The notes: generated by a model from the sequence alone, not told the origin. A DNA stretch of 64,000 nucleotides from DASUAS01 sp963841415 (GCA_963841415.1 CAWJCN010000003.1:1364001-1428000); one strand, 5' to 3'. Counted from the first letter of the stretch, positions 42,856-52,517 are shown. Numbers and translations: made by a program.

Positions 42856-44113
42856 TCAGGTGAAGCGGGGGCGGAGGGGCATGCCGCTGGCGCCGTCCTC
42901 CGTGGCGGTGGCCAGCACCTGGTGCACCTGGTTGTCGTCGTGTTCGAAGCCGACGGCGGCGGCGGCCATGTAGAGGCGCCACACCCGGGCCCGCCCGGCG
43001 CCGACCTCGGCGACCGCGGCGTCCCAGTTGTCTTCGAGGTTGCGGACCCAGCAGCGCAGCGTCTGCGCGTAGTGCTCGCGCAGGCTCTCCATGTGCCGGG
43101 CTTCGAACCCGGCGCGTTGGATCGCCGACACGACGTTGCCGATCTCGTGCAGCTCGCCGTCGGGGAACACGTATCGCCCGGTGAAGCTCCGCTCCATGAA
43201 CGACGGCTCCCACCAGCGGTGGTGCATCTTGCCTGCGTGGTGGGGCCGGCTGATGCCGTGGTTGAGCAGTCGACCCCCGGACCGCAGCAATGAGCGGCAC
43301 CGCGCGAAGTACGCGTCGAGCTCCGACAGCCCGACGTGCTCGAACATCCCGATCGAGCTGATGGAGTCGTAGGGGCCGTCGGTCACGTCGCGGAAGTCGG
43401 CGTGGCGAACTTCGACCCGATCGCCGAGGCCGCGCTCGGCAATCCGCTTGCGCGCCAGGTCGGCTTGCGGGCGCGAGAGCGTCACCCCGACCGCGTGAAC
43501 GCCGTGGTGTTCGGCGGCGTGGATGAGCATGCCGCCCCAGCCGCACCCGACGTCGAGCAGCCGCATGCCGGGCGCGAGGTCGAGCTTGCGGCAGATGAGC
43601 TCGTGCTTGTTTGCCTGGGCGTCTTCGAGCGTGATCGTGTCGTCGTGCCACACCGCGCAGGAGTACGTGAGCGACGGCCCGAGCACCATCTCGTAGAAGT
43701 CGTTGGAGACGTCGTAGTGATGGGCGATGGCGTCGGCGTCACGCTGCCGGGAGTGACGCCGCCCGTGCAGCTTCGCCTCCTCCGGCGGCGGCGGGAGTGG
43801 TTTCAGGCCCTTCCAGCCGACGAGCTTGGCGGCCGACGCCATCTGGCGTGGGCCGAGCCGCAGCTCCTCGATGTAGTTGGCGACGGCCATCACGTCGAAG
43901 ATGTCGCCGTCGACCTCGAGCTCGCCCACGACGTACACCGCGACCGAAGCCGAGCTCGTCCGGGGCAGTCACGATCCGCCGCAGGGCGTCGGGGGAGCGC
44001 ACGACGATGGTGGTGCGCGCGTCCGCGGGTCCGAAGCTCGACCCGTCGTAGGCACGGAACGCGACCGGGACGTCTGGTCCGAGCACGTCGGAAAGGAGAT
44101 CCGCAACGCTCAT
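42856..44113 (-). CDS. cyclopropane-fatty-acyl-phospholipid synthase-family methyltransferase, frameshifted near 43945
   Basis: The N-terminus (ATG 44111-44113) reads VADLLSDVLGPDVPVAFRAYDG and ARTTIVVRSPDALRRIVTAPDELGFG, the SCP2-like lead of CFA synthases. One extra base near 43945 must be skipped to reach YVVGELEVDGDIFDVM. The core follows: AIAHHYDVSNDFYEMVLGPSLTYSCAVW, KLDLAPGMRLLDVGCGWGGMLIHAAEHHGVHAVGVTLS (SAM site) and FEHVGLSELDAYF. The joined length is about 418 aa. It uses SAM to methylenate or methylate unsaturated acyl chains in membrane lipids. Confidence 0.87.
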
Positions 44114-44165
44114 GGCGGAAATTCTTGCAGAAACGCCGGGCGCATGCACGGGCCGCCGCCCGGGT

Positions 44166-44822
44166 TCAGGCGCGGACGAGCATGGCGACCAGGGTGAAGT
44201 GACACGCCGCCGCCGCGACCGTCATCACGTGCCACACCTCGTGGTAGCCGAACACCAGCGGGCGTGGGTTCGGCCGTTGCAGACGCAACCCGATGGCGCC
44301 GATGGTGTACAGCACCCCACCCGCGAAGAGGAGCACGAGCTCGAGCTCACCGAGTGACTGCACGACCGCGGGGAGCGCGAGCACCACGATCCAGCCCATC
44401 CCGATGTAGAGGTAACCGCCGACCCGGTGGAGGGAGCGGAACCGGGCGAGCGCGAGCGTCACGCCCAGGACGGCGGCCGTCCACACCAGCGCCAGCAACG
44501 AGATGCCCCAGGCGGGCTGCAGCGCGAGCAGCGTCAGCGGGGTGTAGGAGCCGGCGATGAGCACGAAGATCATCGCGTGGTCCATGCGCTGGAGGCGGGC
44601 CCGCACGTTCGGAGCCCACGTGCCGGTGTGGTAGGTGGCGCTGGTGCCGAACAGGCCGGCCAGCGAGACCGCGAAGAGCGCGGCGGCGACGTGCGCCGAG
44701 ACGCCCTGGCTGAGGAGGACGAGCGCGAGTCCGGCGGGGAGGGAGACGAGGAAGGCGCCGAGATGGATCCGGCCTCGCCAACGCGGCTTGGGCGGGGAGG
44801 GCTCCTCAGTCGGCATTCGCAT
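44166..44822 (-). CDS. hemolysin III/PAQR-family membrane protein
   Basis: This 218-aa protein has seven hydrophobic helices. Conserved metal-site motifs are present: LFGTSATYHTGTW, RLQRMDHAMIFVLIAGSYTPLTL, and FGYHEVWHVMTVAAAACHF. The three His-containing segments place it in the hemolysin III/YqfA group of the PAQR superfamily (zinc-dependent ceramidase-like fold). The physiological role in bacteria is unclear. It is separated from the cyclopropane synthase by 52 bp on the same strand. Confidence 0.87.
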   Translation of the reverse strand: MRMPTEEPSPPKPRWRGRIHLGAFLVSLPAGLALVLLSQGVSAHVAAALFAVSLAGLFGTSATYHTGTWAPNVRARLQRMDHAMIFVLIAGSYTPLTLLALQPAWGISLLALVWTAAVLGVTLALARFRSLHRVGGYLYIGMGWIVVLALPAVVQSLGELELVLLFAGGVLYTIGAIGLRLQRPNPRPLVFGYHEVWHVMTVAAAACHFTLVAMLVRA

Positions 44823-44906
44823 CGATTCAGGCTAGGACGGCGCTTCGGCATGCCGCGCGCGCGACAATGATCGACCCCGCCCGCGAGTTTCTGGAGTTGT
44901 TTTCCC

Positions 44907-46514
44907 GTGTTGACCGTTCGTGGCCTGGTGGTCGAGGTCGGCGGGAAGCGGATCGTCGACGGCGTGTCGCTCCAGGTGCGCCCAGGTGAGAAGGTGGGCC
45001 TGGTCGGTCGCAACGGCGCCGGGAAGACCACCCTCCTGCGCGTGCTCGGGGGCGCCGACGGGCCGCGGGCGGGCCTCGTCGAGCGGCCCGACCTCACCGG
45101 CTACCTGTCGCAGGATCCGCGGAGCGACGCCGTCCCCGACGACACCACCGTCCTCGCCCACGTGTTCTCGGGCCGTGGCCTCGACGACCTCCTCGCCCGG
45201 ACCGAGAAGCTGCGCATCGCACTCGAGGAGAACCCCTCGAGTGAGAACATCGAGCGCTTCAGCGCCGCGCAGGAGGCGTTCGAGGCCGCGGGCGGCTACG
45301 CGGCCGAAGCCGAGGTGCGCAAGCTCGCCGACGGCGTGGGTCTGCGCGGCGACCGCCTCGACCTCCACCTCGGTGCGCTCTCCGGTGGCGAGCGGCGGCG
45401 AGCCGAGCTGGTGCGCATCCTGTTCGGCGGCAGCGAGCTGCTCCTGCTCGACGAGCCCACCAACCACCTGGACGCCGACGCGCGGAGCTGGTTGCTCAAA
45501 TTCCTGCGGTCGTACCGCGGCGCACTGCTGGTCGTGAGCCACGACCTCGACCTGCTCGACGAAGCGATCACCCGGGTGGTGCACATCGACCGCGAGTCGG
45601 AGGAAGGCACCGGCGCCCTCGTCGAGTACAAGGGCACGTACTCGCAGTATCTCGTGGCGCGCGACGGTCACGAGGCGCGTACCGCGAAGTTGGCCGAACG
45701 TCAGACGCGCGAGATCGCGCGCCTCAAGGCACAGGCGGGCGCCATGCGCGGTCAGACGGCCAAGCGTGCGCGGGTCGCCAAGAACCTCGACGGACGCCGG
45801 GCACGGCTCGAGGCGACGCGCGTCCAGAACACCGCGAAGCGGCGTGCGCTGGCGGTGCGCTTCCCGGAACCGCCGTCTGCCGGTCGCACCGTGCTGACCG
45901 CCACCGAATTGTGGAAGTCCTTCGGGATGCTCGACGTCTTCGCCGACGTGTCGTTCGACGTCGGCCGGGGCGAGCGGCTGCTCGTGATGGGCCTCAACGG
46001 CGCCGGGAAGACCACGCTCCTCAAGGTGCTGGCCGACGAGCTCGTGCCCGATCTGGGCGAGGTCGAGCTCGGGACGCACGTGTCGGTCGGGTACTACGCG
46101 CAGGAACACGAAGGGATCGTCGCCGGGCGTTCGCTGCTCGAGCACATGCGGGAGGCGTCGGAGGCGGGCGACGGTGCGCTCCGCAACCTGCTCGGGATGT
46201 TCGGACTCAGCGGGGAGAAGGTGTTCCAGGACGCCAACACGCTCTCCGGCGGTGAGAAGACGAAGCTGGCGCTGGCGCAGCTCGTCGCCGGCCGTCACAA
46301 CGTGCTGCTCCTCGACGAGCCCACCAACAACCTCGATCCCATGTCGCGCACCGCGACCGGCGAGGCGCTGGCCGCGTGGCCGGGGACGATGGTCGTCGTG
46401 AGCCACGACGTCGACTTCGTGCGCTCGCTCGCGCCCGACCGCGCGTTGCTCATGCCCGACGGCACGCTCGACTACTTCGACGACGAGATGCTCGACCAGG
46501 TCGAGCTGGCGTAG
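44907..46514 (+). CDS. ABC-F family ATPase
   Basis: This 535-aa protein has two ATP-binding cassettes. Cassette 1 has GLVGRNGAGKTTLLRVLGG, LSGGERRRAELVRI and LLLLDEPTNHLDAD. Cassette 2 has VMGLNGAGKTTLLKVL, LSGGEKTKLALAQL and LLLDEPTNNLDPM. They are joined by a charged helical linker (LAERQTREIARLKAQAGAMRGQTAKRARV), the P-site tRNA interaction motif region of ABC-F proteins. No membrane segment is present. It acts on the ribosome as a translation factor or resistance protein. The start is GTG at 44907. Confidence 0.92.
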   Translation: MLTVRGLVVEVGGKRIVDGVSLQVRPGEKVGLVGRNGAGKTTLLRVLGGADGPRAGLVERPDLTGYLSQDPRSDAVPDDTTVLAHVFSGRGLDDLLARTEKLRIALEENPSSENIERFSAAQEAFEAAGGYAAEAEVRKLADGVGLRGDRLDLHLGALSGGERRRAELVRILFGGSELLLLDEPTNHLDADARSWLLKFLRSYRGALLVVSHDLDLLDEAITRVVHIDRESEEGTGALVEYKGTYSQYLVARDGHEARTAKLAERQTREIARLKAQAGAMRGQTAKRARVAKNLDGRRARLEATRVQNTAKRRALAVRFPEPPSAGRTVLTATELWKSFGMLDVFADVSFDVGRGERLLVMGLNGAGKTTLLKVLADELVPDLGEVELGTHVSVGYYAQEHEGIVAGRSLLEHMREASEAGDGALRNLLGMFGLSGEKVFQDANTLSGGEKTKLALAQLVAGRHNVLLLDEPTNNLDPMSRTATGEALAAWPGTMVVVSHDVDFVRSLAPDRALLMPDGTLDYFDDEMLDQVELA

Positions 46515-46565
46515 CGCGCCGCCTGCCCGAGGCGCGATCCTCGGGCGCGTCTACGTTGTGCGGCC

Positions 46566-48179
46566 ATGGCGTCCCCGACCACCGAGCGCACGTTCAACCT
46601 GGCCGATCTCTTCGAGGTCGTGGCCGACGCCGCGCCCGACCGCCTGGCCTTGGTGGCAGGCGAGGAGCGGCGGACCTACGCCGCGCTCGACGCGCGCGCC
46701 AACCAACTGGCACACCACCTGATCGAGCGCGGCATCCGTCCCGGTGACTGGGTGGGCATCTACTCGTGGAACCGGGCCGAGTGGGTCGAGTCGATGATCG
46801 CCTGTTACAAGGCGCGGGCCGTCCCCATCAACGTGAACTACCGCTACGTCGAGGCGGAGCTGCGGTACCTCTTCGCCAACGCCGACCTGCGCGGCCTGAT
46901 CTTCGAGCGCGAGTTCTCACCGCTCGTGGCGGCGGTGGCGCCCGCCGTGCCCGCACTCGACGTCTTCGTGGTCATCGAGGACGCCACCGCGTCCGATGGT
47001 GCACTCGACCGTGTCGACGCGGTCTTCTACGAGGACGCGCTCGCCGGCGCCGATCCCGGGCGTGGCTTCGGGTCGCGCAGCAGCGACGACCTGTACGTGC
47101 TCTACACCGGGGGCACGACCGGCATGCCCAAGGGCGTCAAGTGGCGGGCCGAGGACATCTTCGTCGCCGCGATGAGCGGCGCGCGCGGAGGTGCACCGCT
47201 CGACGCACCGGAAGAACTGGCCGCGTACGCGGACCGCCGGGGCTCGATCTCGTTCGCGGTCGCGCCGCTGATGCACGGCGGCGCGCAGTGGGGTCTGTGG
47301 TCGCTCCTCTCCACCGCCGGCACCACGGTGCTCTGGACCGGTCGCGGGTTCGACCCCGACGCGATCCTCCGCATCGCGGCCGAGGAGCACGTCCACGGCA
47401 TCTCGGTGATCGGCGACGCCATGGCGCGTCCGATCGTCGAGACCTACGCCGCCAACCCGGATCGGTACGACGTCACCGGTCTCCGTGTGATCAGCAACGG
47501 CGGCGCCATGCTGTCGCAGGGCGTGCGGGCACAGATCGAGGAGCACCTCCCGCACGTGCGGATCTCCGACGGCTTCGGCGCGTCGGAGACCGGTTTCAAC
47601 GGCACCGGTGAGGGTGGTGCACCCCGGTTCGTGGTCGGGCCGAGCACGACCGTGCTCGACGACGATCTGCGCCCGCTCGCGCCGGGGTCGGGCGTCGTCG
47701 GCCGTCTCGCCCGCACCGGCAACATCCCGCTCGGCTACCACAAGGACGACGAGAAGACGGCGGCGACGTTCCTCGTGGACGCCGACGGCACCCGCTGGGT
47801 GTTGCCCGGCGACCTCGCCACCATCGAAGCCGACGGTGCGATCACGATCTTCGGGCGCGGCAGCCAGGTGGTGAACACGGGTGGCGAGAAGGTGTTCCCC
47901 GAAGAGGTGGAGTCGGCGCTGAAGACGCATCCCGGCGTGTTCGACGCCGTCGTCGTGGGCGTGCCCGACGAGCGCTTCGGCGAGCACGTGGCCGCGCTGG
48001 TGGTCTGGCGCGACGACTCCGAGCCCGACACCGTCGCGCTGGCGGCGCACACCCGCACCCTGATCGCCGGGTACAAGATCCCGAAGGAGATCCACGTGCT
48101 CGACGCGGTGCAGCGCACGCCTGCCGGCAAGCCCGACTACCGGTCGGCCAAGGCGCGCGCCGTCGAGCTCTCACGGTGA
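46566..48179 (+). CDS. acyl-CoA synthetase (AMP-binding enzyme)
   Basis: A 537-aa adenylate-forming enzyme. LYVLYTGGTTGMPKGVKW is the P-loop-like A3 motif. SISFAVAPLMHGGAQWGLWSLL, LRVISNGGAMLS, DGFGASETGFNG (A5) and RWVLPGDLATIEADGAITIFGR (A7-A8) follow. NTGGEKVFPEEVESAL and TPAGKPDYRSAKA carry the A10 Lys. It matches the FadD19/steroid-type long-chain acyl-CoA synthetases by order of motifs. It activates a carboxylic acid with CoA and ATP. The LLM gene follows, overlapping by 4 bp. Confidence 0.92.
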   Translation: MASPTTERTFNLADLFEVVADAAPDRLALVAGEERRTYAALDARANQLAHHLIERGIRPGDWVGIYSWNRAEWVESMIACYKARAVPINVNYRYVEAELRYLFANADLRGLIFEREFSPLVAAVAPAVPALDVFVVIEDATASDGALDRVDAVFYEDALAGADPGRGFGSRSSDDLYVLYTGGTTGMPKGVKWRAEDIFVAAMSGARGGAPLDAPEELAAYADRRGSISFAVAPLMHGGAQWGLWSLLSTAGTTVLWTGRGFDPDAILRIAAEEHVHGISVIGDAMARPIVETYAANPDRYDVTGLRVISNGGAMLSQGVRAQIEEHLPHVRISDGFGASETGFNGTGEGGAPRFVVGPSTTVLDDDLRPLAPGSGVVGRLARTGNIPLGYHKDDEKTAATFLVDADGTRWVLPGDLATIEADGAITIFGRGSQVVNTGGEKVFPEEVESALKTHPGVFDAVVVGVPDERFGEHVAALVVWRDDSEPDTVALAAHTRTLIAGYKIPKEIHVLDAVQRTPAGKPDYRSAKARAVELSR

Positions 48180-49048
48180 CCACGCCCGAGTTCCACCTCT
48201 ACCTCCCGCAGATGCGCCTGGCCATGGACGCGATGGTCGAGAAGGCGCGGGCGGCGGAGGCGGCCGGGTTCACCGGCATGGCGGGCATGGACCACCTCGC
48301 GCCGCCGATGGCCGAGCAGCACGACATGTACGAAGCGCTGACCACCAACGCGTGGTTGCTCGCGCACACCGAACGTCTCGTGCAGGGCCAACTGGTGCTC
48401 TGCGACGCGTTCCGCCACCCCGCGGTGCTCGCGCGCGAGGCCGTCACCCTCGACCACGCGTCGGGCGGTCGCTTCGAGCTCGGCATCGGATGGGGTTCGG
48501 TGGTCGAGGAGTTCACGACCTATGGCGTCCGCCCGATTCCGGCGCGCGAGCGCGTCGGTCGGTTGAAGGAGACACTCGAGATCATGCGCGCGCTGTGGAC
48601 GGGTGAGACCGTCGGCTACGCGGGAGAGTGGTTCCAGCTCGACGCGGCGCGTCAGATGCCCACTCCGCTCGGGAAGATCCCGGTCGTCATCGGCGGTACC
48701 GGTCCCCGCACGATGGAGCTGGTCGCCGAGCACGCCGACTGGTGGAACGTGCCGATCCACCAGCTCGCGCGACTCGACGAGATGCGCGGCCGCGCCGGCG
48801 ACGCACGCGTGTCGGTGCAGCGCATGTACGCGTTCGTTCCCGAAGGCGCGGACCGCGCTGCGGTCGAAGGGCCGGCACGTCGGCGGTTCGGGCACAACCT
48901 GGTGGTCGGTGGACGCGACGAGATGGTCGACCACTTCCACGAGATAGCGGGGCGCGGAGTGGAGCGCTTCTACGTCTGGTTCGCCGACTTCGCGCCGACC
49001 GCGACGCTCGAGTCGTTCGGCGCCGAGGTGATCAGCTCCTTCTCCTGA
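48176..49048 (+). CDS. LLM-class F420/flavin-dependent oxidoreductase
   Basis: A 290-aa luciferase-like protein: FHLYLPQMRLAMDAMVEKARAAEAAGFTGMAGMDHLAPP, TERLVQGQLVLCDAFRHPAVLAREAVTLDHASGGRFELGIGWG, and PVVIGGTGPRTMELVAEHADWWNV, the typical F420-class motifs. The GTG start (48176) overlaps the acyl-CoA synthetase stop as GTGA, so the two are translationally coupled. It probably oxidises the acyl-CoA product or a related compound. Confidence 0.88.
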   Translation: MTTPEFHLYLPQMRLAMDAMVEKARAAEAAGFTGMAGMDHLAPPMAEQHDMYEALTTNAWLLAHTERLVQGQLVLCDAFRHPAVLAREAVTLDHASGGRFELGIGWGSVVEEFTTYGVRPIPARERVGRLKETLEIMRALWTGETVGYAGEWFQLDAARQMPTPLGKIPVVIGGTGPRTMELVAEHADWWNVPIHQLARLDEMRGRAGDARVSVQRMYAFVPEGADRAAVEGPARRRFGHNLVVGGRDEMVDHFHEIAGRGVERFYVWFADFAPTATLESFGAEVISSFS

Positions 49049-49061
49049 CCTCGGCGCCGGC

Positions 49062-49858
49062 TCAGGCCGGACCGTCGGCCAGCATCGCGTCGGGGTGCGC
49101 GTCGTAGTCGCGGATGAGGCCTCGGTTGCGGAAGGCCACCGGCGCCCGTTCGGGCTGCATCGACCAGCAGAGCGGGCTGAGGCCGGGCATGTCGGCCAGG
49201 GTCGGGTAGCCGTCGAGGTCGAGCCCGCGGCTCATGCCGATGCTGCACGCTCGCTTGAGCACCACGGCTGCCTCGGCGGTGTCGGCGTCGAGGGTCGCGT
49301 CCGCCCAGCGCGGCGAACCCACCCGTCGCCTCGGAGTACGGCGGCGGTGCGGCGATGTCCGTGCCTTCGACGTCCCAGGCCAAGAGCTGCTCGCCGTCGC
49401 GGGCGAGCGTGACGGTGTGGCGTTGCCCATCGAGCAGGCCGAACGGCACCACCACGTCGTACTGCCGGCGCGCGGCTCCGCCCGCGGTCGCGCGGGCCGC
49501 GTGCGCGACCGCGAGGGTCGCGATGTCGAGCTGGTGCGTGCAGTGCTGGTCGGAGCGCGTGCGGCCCGCGATCTCGACGCACCGATCGGAAAGCGGTGTG
49601 CCGACCAGCGCCTGCAACTGCGCGCCCGCAGCAGGGCAGGTGGTCCAAGGCGCTCGCACCGACTCGCTCGTGATCGTGCGCACGTCGTGACCGTCGTGCT
49701 CGACGCGCACGGTGAAGTAGTGCTGGTCGTCTTCGAGACCGGCGAGCACGGTGAGCTGGTCGGGCGCGACGAGGCGGATGCGCCGGCGGTAGCGACCGTA
49801 CGGGAAGTGGGTGGGGCGAGCGTCGGTGTCCAGAGCTCGAGGGTACCGCCGTGACCAT
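49062..49858 (-). CDS. DUF2889 domain-containing protein, two frameshifts
   Basis: Three frames join: MVTAVPSS from the ATG at 49856-49858; a central part PTHFPYGRYRRRIRLVAPDQL, VRAPWTTCPAAGAQLQALVGTPLSDRC and QHCTHQLDIATLAVAHAAR; and ATLDADTAEAAVVLKRACSIGMSRG to the stop. One extra base is needed near 49835 and one near 49315. 'CTH..D-A.LAVAHA' is the DUF2889 hallmark. Joined length is about 264 aa. The function is unknown; members occur beside benzoyl-CoA or steroid catabolism genes in some actinobacteria. Confidence 0.7.
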
Positions 49859-49930
49859 CGCGTCGTCCGCGACGGCAGTCGGCAATAATGCGCGTTCGCG
49901 GTCGGTGTGGTGCACGAGGGGACTGCTGAC

Positions 49931-50512
49931 ATGGGCATGCGGATCACGTTGACGCCCGAAGAGGAGCGCGCCGTCGCCGACGCGTACTCGCGCACGTGGT
50001 GGCTGTGGCTGGTCGCGGGGATCCTCTGGCTCCTGCTCGGGTTCATGGTGCTGTCGTTGCGGCCCGCATCGATCACTGCGTGCGTGATCCTGATCGCGAT
50101 CGCGTTCTGGCTGGGCGGCATCACGCAGTTCGCGCTCGCGTTCGTGCTCGAGGGCGGCTGGCGCTGGCTCGCGATCATCTGCGGCGTGCTGGCCATGGCC
50201 GCGGGGCTCGCCGCACTCGTGTGGCCGGAGCCCACGCTGGTCGTGATCTCGGTGTTCGTCGCCTGGTACCTGCTGATCCGCGGCATCTTCGACGTGTGCA
50301 TCGCGCTCACCCACACCCACGTGCGGGGGTGGTGGATGCCGTTGGTGGCGGGCATCGTCGGGATCGCGCTGGGCGCGTGGGCGATCGGCAACCCCGACCG
50401 CTCGGTGCTGCTGCTGGTGTCGATCATCGGCATCTGGTCGATCTTCAAGGGCGTCGCCGACCTCGTGGCGAGCTTCGAGTACCGCCGCCTCGGCGAGGAG
50501 CCGGACGCATGA
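49931..50512 (+). CDS. HdeD-family (DUF308) membrane protein
   Basis: A 193-aa protein with six hydrophobic helices arranged as three hairpins: WWLWLVAGILWLLLGFMVLSL, CVILIAIAFWLGGITQFALAFVLEG, WLAIICGVLAMAAGLAALVWPEPTLVVISVFVAWYLLIRGIFDV, and GIVGIALGAWAIGNPDRSVLLLVSIIGIWSIFKG. The 'WPEPTLVVI' and 'NPDRSVLLL' motifs are the HdeD repeat. The start ATG at 49931 has GGGGACTGCTGAC upstream. Its stop TGA overlaps the mini-ORF ATG of element B2. Confidence 0.85.
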   Translation: MGMRITLTPEEERAVADAYSRTWWLWLVAGILWLLLGFMVLSLRPASITACVILIAIAFWLGGITQFALAFVLEGGWRWLAIICGVLAMAAGLAALVWPEPTLVVISVFVAWYLLIRGIFDVCIALTHTHVRGWWMPLVAGIVGIALGAWAIGNPDRSVLLLVSIIGIWSIFKGVADLVASFEYRRLGEEPDA

Positions 50513-50601
50513 GCGGAGTGGCCGCGAGCCGGGTACCCCGGCGAGCAACGAAGCGGGGGCTGAGCGCCCCGGAGCGAAGCGACGAGAGCGGGCAAGCATG
50601 A
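50509..50601 (+). repeat. intercistronic element B2 with 30-codon mini-ORF (MIRU-like)
   Basis: It fills the whole gap between two membrane-protein genes. The mini-ORF starts at the ATG 50509-50511, overlapping the HdeD TGA (ATGA), and ends at the TGA 50599-50601, overlapping the next gene's ATG (ATGA). The peptide begins MSGVAASRVPRRATKRG and ends SDESGQA. The dyad CCGGG-TAC-CCCGG lies in the first half. It shares its ends with B1 at 9333 and its first half with B3 at 40865. Confidence 0.8.
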
Positions 50602-51869
50602 GCGAGAGCGATCCGGCCGCGTCGACGCCAGCGGGATCGTCGGACGACGCGCCGTCGGAGCCGGGCAAGACGAAGCGCTGGCAACAGATCGTCTCGGTCA
50701 TCCTCCTCGTCATCGGCTTCATCCTCGTGCCGCTCTCCGCGGTGGCCATCTGGAGCCACAACCAGCTCACCAACACCGACCGCTACGTCGAGACCGTGTC
50801 GCCGTTGGCGTCGAACGCGGACATCCAGCAGACCGTGGCCGCCGTCGTCGTCAACGCGCTCTTCAACCAGGTCGACGTGGCGACGGAGATCGAAGACGCG
50901 CTGCCCAAGCGGGCCAAGTTCCTCGGCGAGCCGGTCGCCAACGCGATGAAGGGCTACGCGACCGACGTCACCGAGAAGCTCCTCGCGTCCGACCAGTTCC
51001 AGGAGCTGTGGGATGCCGCCAACCGGCGCGCGCACGCCCAGCTCGTCGCGCTGCTCACCGACGATCCGAGCAAGGCGCCGGGGTCGGTGTCGATCAAGGA
51101 CGGCAAGGTCGAGCTCGATCTCGCCAACGTGGTGAAGCAGGTGCAGACCAAGCTGGTCGACGCCGGTCTGACGTTCCTGAAGAACGTGAGCGTGCCCCCG
51201 GTCTCCAGAACCATCTCGATCATCGACACCGAAGGGCTGGCGGAGGCGCGGACGTACACCAACATCCTCGACACGCTCGCATGGGTGCTCCCGGTGCTCG
51301 GGGTGCTCGCGCTCGCGGGTTCGGCCCTCGTGGTCCCGAACAAGCGGCGCGCGACGCTCCGGGCCGCAATGGTGCTCGCGGCTGCGTGCGCGCTCACGCT
51401 GGTCCTGCTCGCCATCGCCCGGTCGCTCTACCTCGATGCCGCGACAACGCCACAGGTGTCGGAGGGTACGGCGTCGGCCGTCTTCGACATCCTCGTGCGC
51501 AACCTGCGCTACGGGCTGATCACGCTCGCAGTGGTGGGGATCGTCATCGCGGTCGTTGCGTACTTCGTCGGGCCGTCGGCGCCGGCGAAGAGGGCACGCT
51601 CGCTCGCGTCGTCCGGCATCGCGGGTGCGCGCAACAAGGCCGGTGACCTCGGCTACCAGCCCAACGCGTTCGAGGAGTTCGTGGGCGCGCACAAGCGCGG
51701 ACTCGAGCTCGCCATCGCCGGACTTGCGGTGCTCGCGCTCGTGGTGTGGGACCGACCGGGCGTCGGCGCGGTCCTCTTCCTCCTCGTCGTCGCGCTGATC
51801 CTCGTGGGCGTGGTGGAATTCCTGGCCCGCGGTGCGGTACCCGAAACGGTCGACGACGCGGCCGCGTAG
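50598..51869 (+). CDS. conserved actinobacterial membrane protein
   Basis: This 423-aa protein has a Ser/Pro-rich cytoplasmic N-terminus and a first helix (QIVSVILLVIGFILVPLSAVAIW). A large external region (about residues 50-220) follows. It includes NTDRYVETVSPLASNADIQQTVAAVVVNALFNQVDV and VIDTEGLAEA-like segments. Further helices are LAWVLPVLGVLALAGSALVV, LRAAMVLAAACALTLVLLAIARSL, YGLITLAVVGIVIAVVAYFVG and two near the C-terminus. I know this layout from many actinobacterial genomes but no function is assigned. It directly follows element B2. Confidence 0.7.
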   Translation: MSESDPAASTPAGSSDDAPSEPGKTKRWQQIVSVILLVIGFILVPLSAVAIWSHNQLTNTDRYVETVSPLASNADIQQTVAAVVVNALFNQVDVATEIEDALPKRAKFLGEPVANAMKGYATDVTEKLLASDQFQELWDAANRRAHAQLVALLTDDPSKAPGSVSIKDGKVELDLANVVKQVQTKLVDAGLTFLKNVSVPPVSRTISIIDTEGLAEARTYTNILDTLAWVLPVLGVLALAGSALVVPNKRRATLRAAMVLAAACALTLVLLAIARSLYLDAATTPQVSEGTASAVFDILVRNLRYGLITLAVVGIVIAVVAYFVGPSAPAKRARSLASSGIAGARNKAGDLGYQPNAFEEFVGAHKRGLELAIAGLAVLALVVWDRPGVGAVLFLLVVALILVGVVEFLARGAVPETVDDAAA

Positions 51870-51881
51870 CCGGCAGGCGGG

Positions 51882-52460
51882 CTACTGCGCCTTCGACTTC
51901 TTGGCGGCCTTCTGGGCCTGCTTCCACGCGCGGACGCGTTGGAGGTTCTCGGGGGAGTCGATGTCGGCGACGGAGCGCGGGTTGTCGTCCGAGAACGGTG
52001 CCGCGTACTCCTCCCAGCCCCTCGGCGCGACCCGGAGGCGTTTGCCCAGGATGGCGAGGAAGATCTTGGCCTTCTCGTCGCCGTAGCCAGGGAGCGCGCG
52101 GATGCGCTCGAACAGCACCTGCGGGTCCTTCACGCCCTTCCAGATGTTGCCGGCGTCACCGCCGTAGTCGTCGACGACCTGCACGCACAACGCGTGGGTG
52201 CGCTTGGCCATCGAACCCGGGTAGCGGTGCAGCGCGGGCTTCTGCTTGAACACGGCTTCGAGGTCTTCGGGCGACATCGCCGCGATCGCCGCGCAGTCGA
52301 GTCGTCCGAGTCGGTCGCGCAACGTCGCCGGCCCGCGGAACGCCCACTCCATCGGCACCTGCTGGTCGAGGAGCATTCCGATCACCAGCGCCAGCGGATC
52401 GGAGACGAGCAGCTCGTCGGCCGCGGCGTCACCGGTGATGGGAATCGTTGCAGTCGCCAT
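51882..52460 (-). CDS. HhH-GPD-type base-excision DNA repair protein
   Basis: A 192-aa protein: LVIGMLLDQQVPMEWAFRGPATLRDRLG (the 'LLDQQ-PME-AF-GP' signature of the TIGR03252 group), then IRALPGYGDEKAKIFLAILGKRL, a helix-hairpin-helix. The members are short HhH-GPD glycosylases of actinobacteria. The Lys of bifunctional lyases or the Asp of monofunctional enzymes is not clear here. The basic tail QAQKAAKKSKAQ may bind DNA. It is convergent with the membrane protein gene. Confidence 0.85.
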   Translation of the reverse strand: MATATIPITGDAAADELLVSDPLALVIGMLLDQQVPMEWAFRGPATLRDRLGRLDCAAIAAMSPEDLEAVFKQKPALHRYPGSMAKRTHALCVQVVDDYGGDAGNIWKGVKDPQVLFERIRALPGYGDEKAKIFLAILGKRLRVAPRGWEEYAAPFSDDNPRSVADIDSPENLQRVRAWKQAQKAAKKSKAQ

Positions 52461-52517
52461 GTGCGCAGCCTACCGAGGAGACACCGCGCGCTGGCCGGGC
52501 GTCGATAGTGTTGCCCG

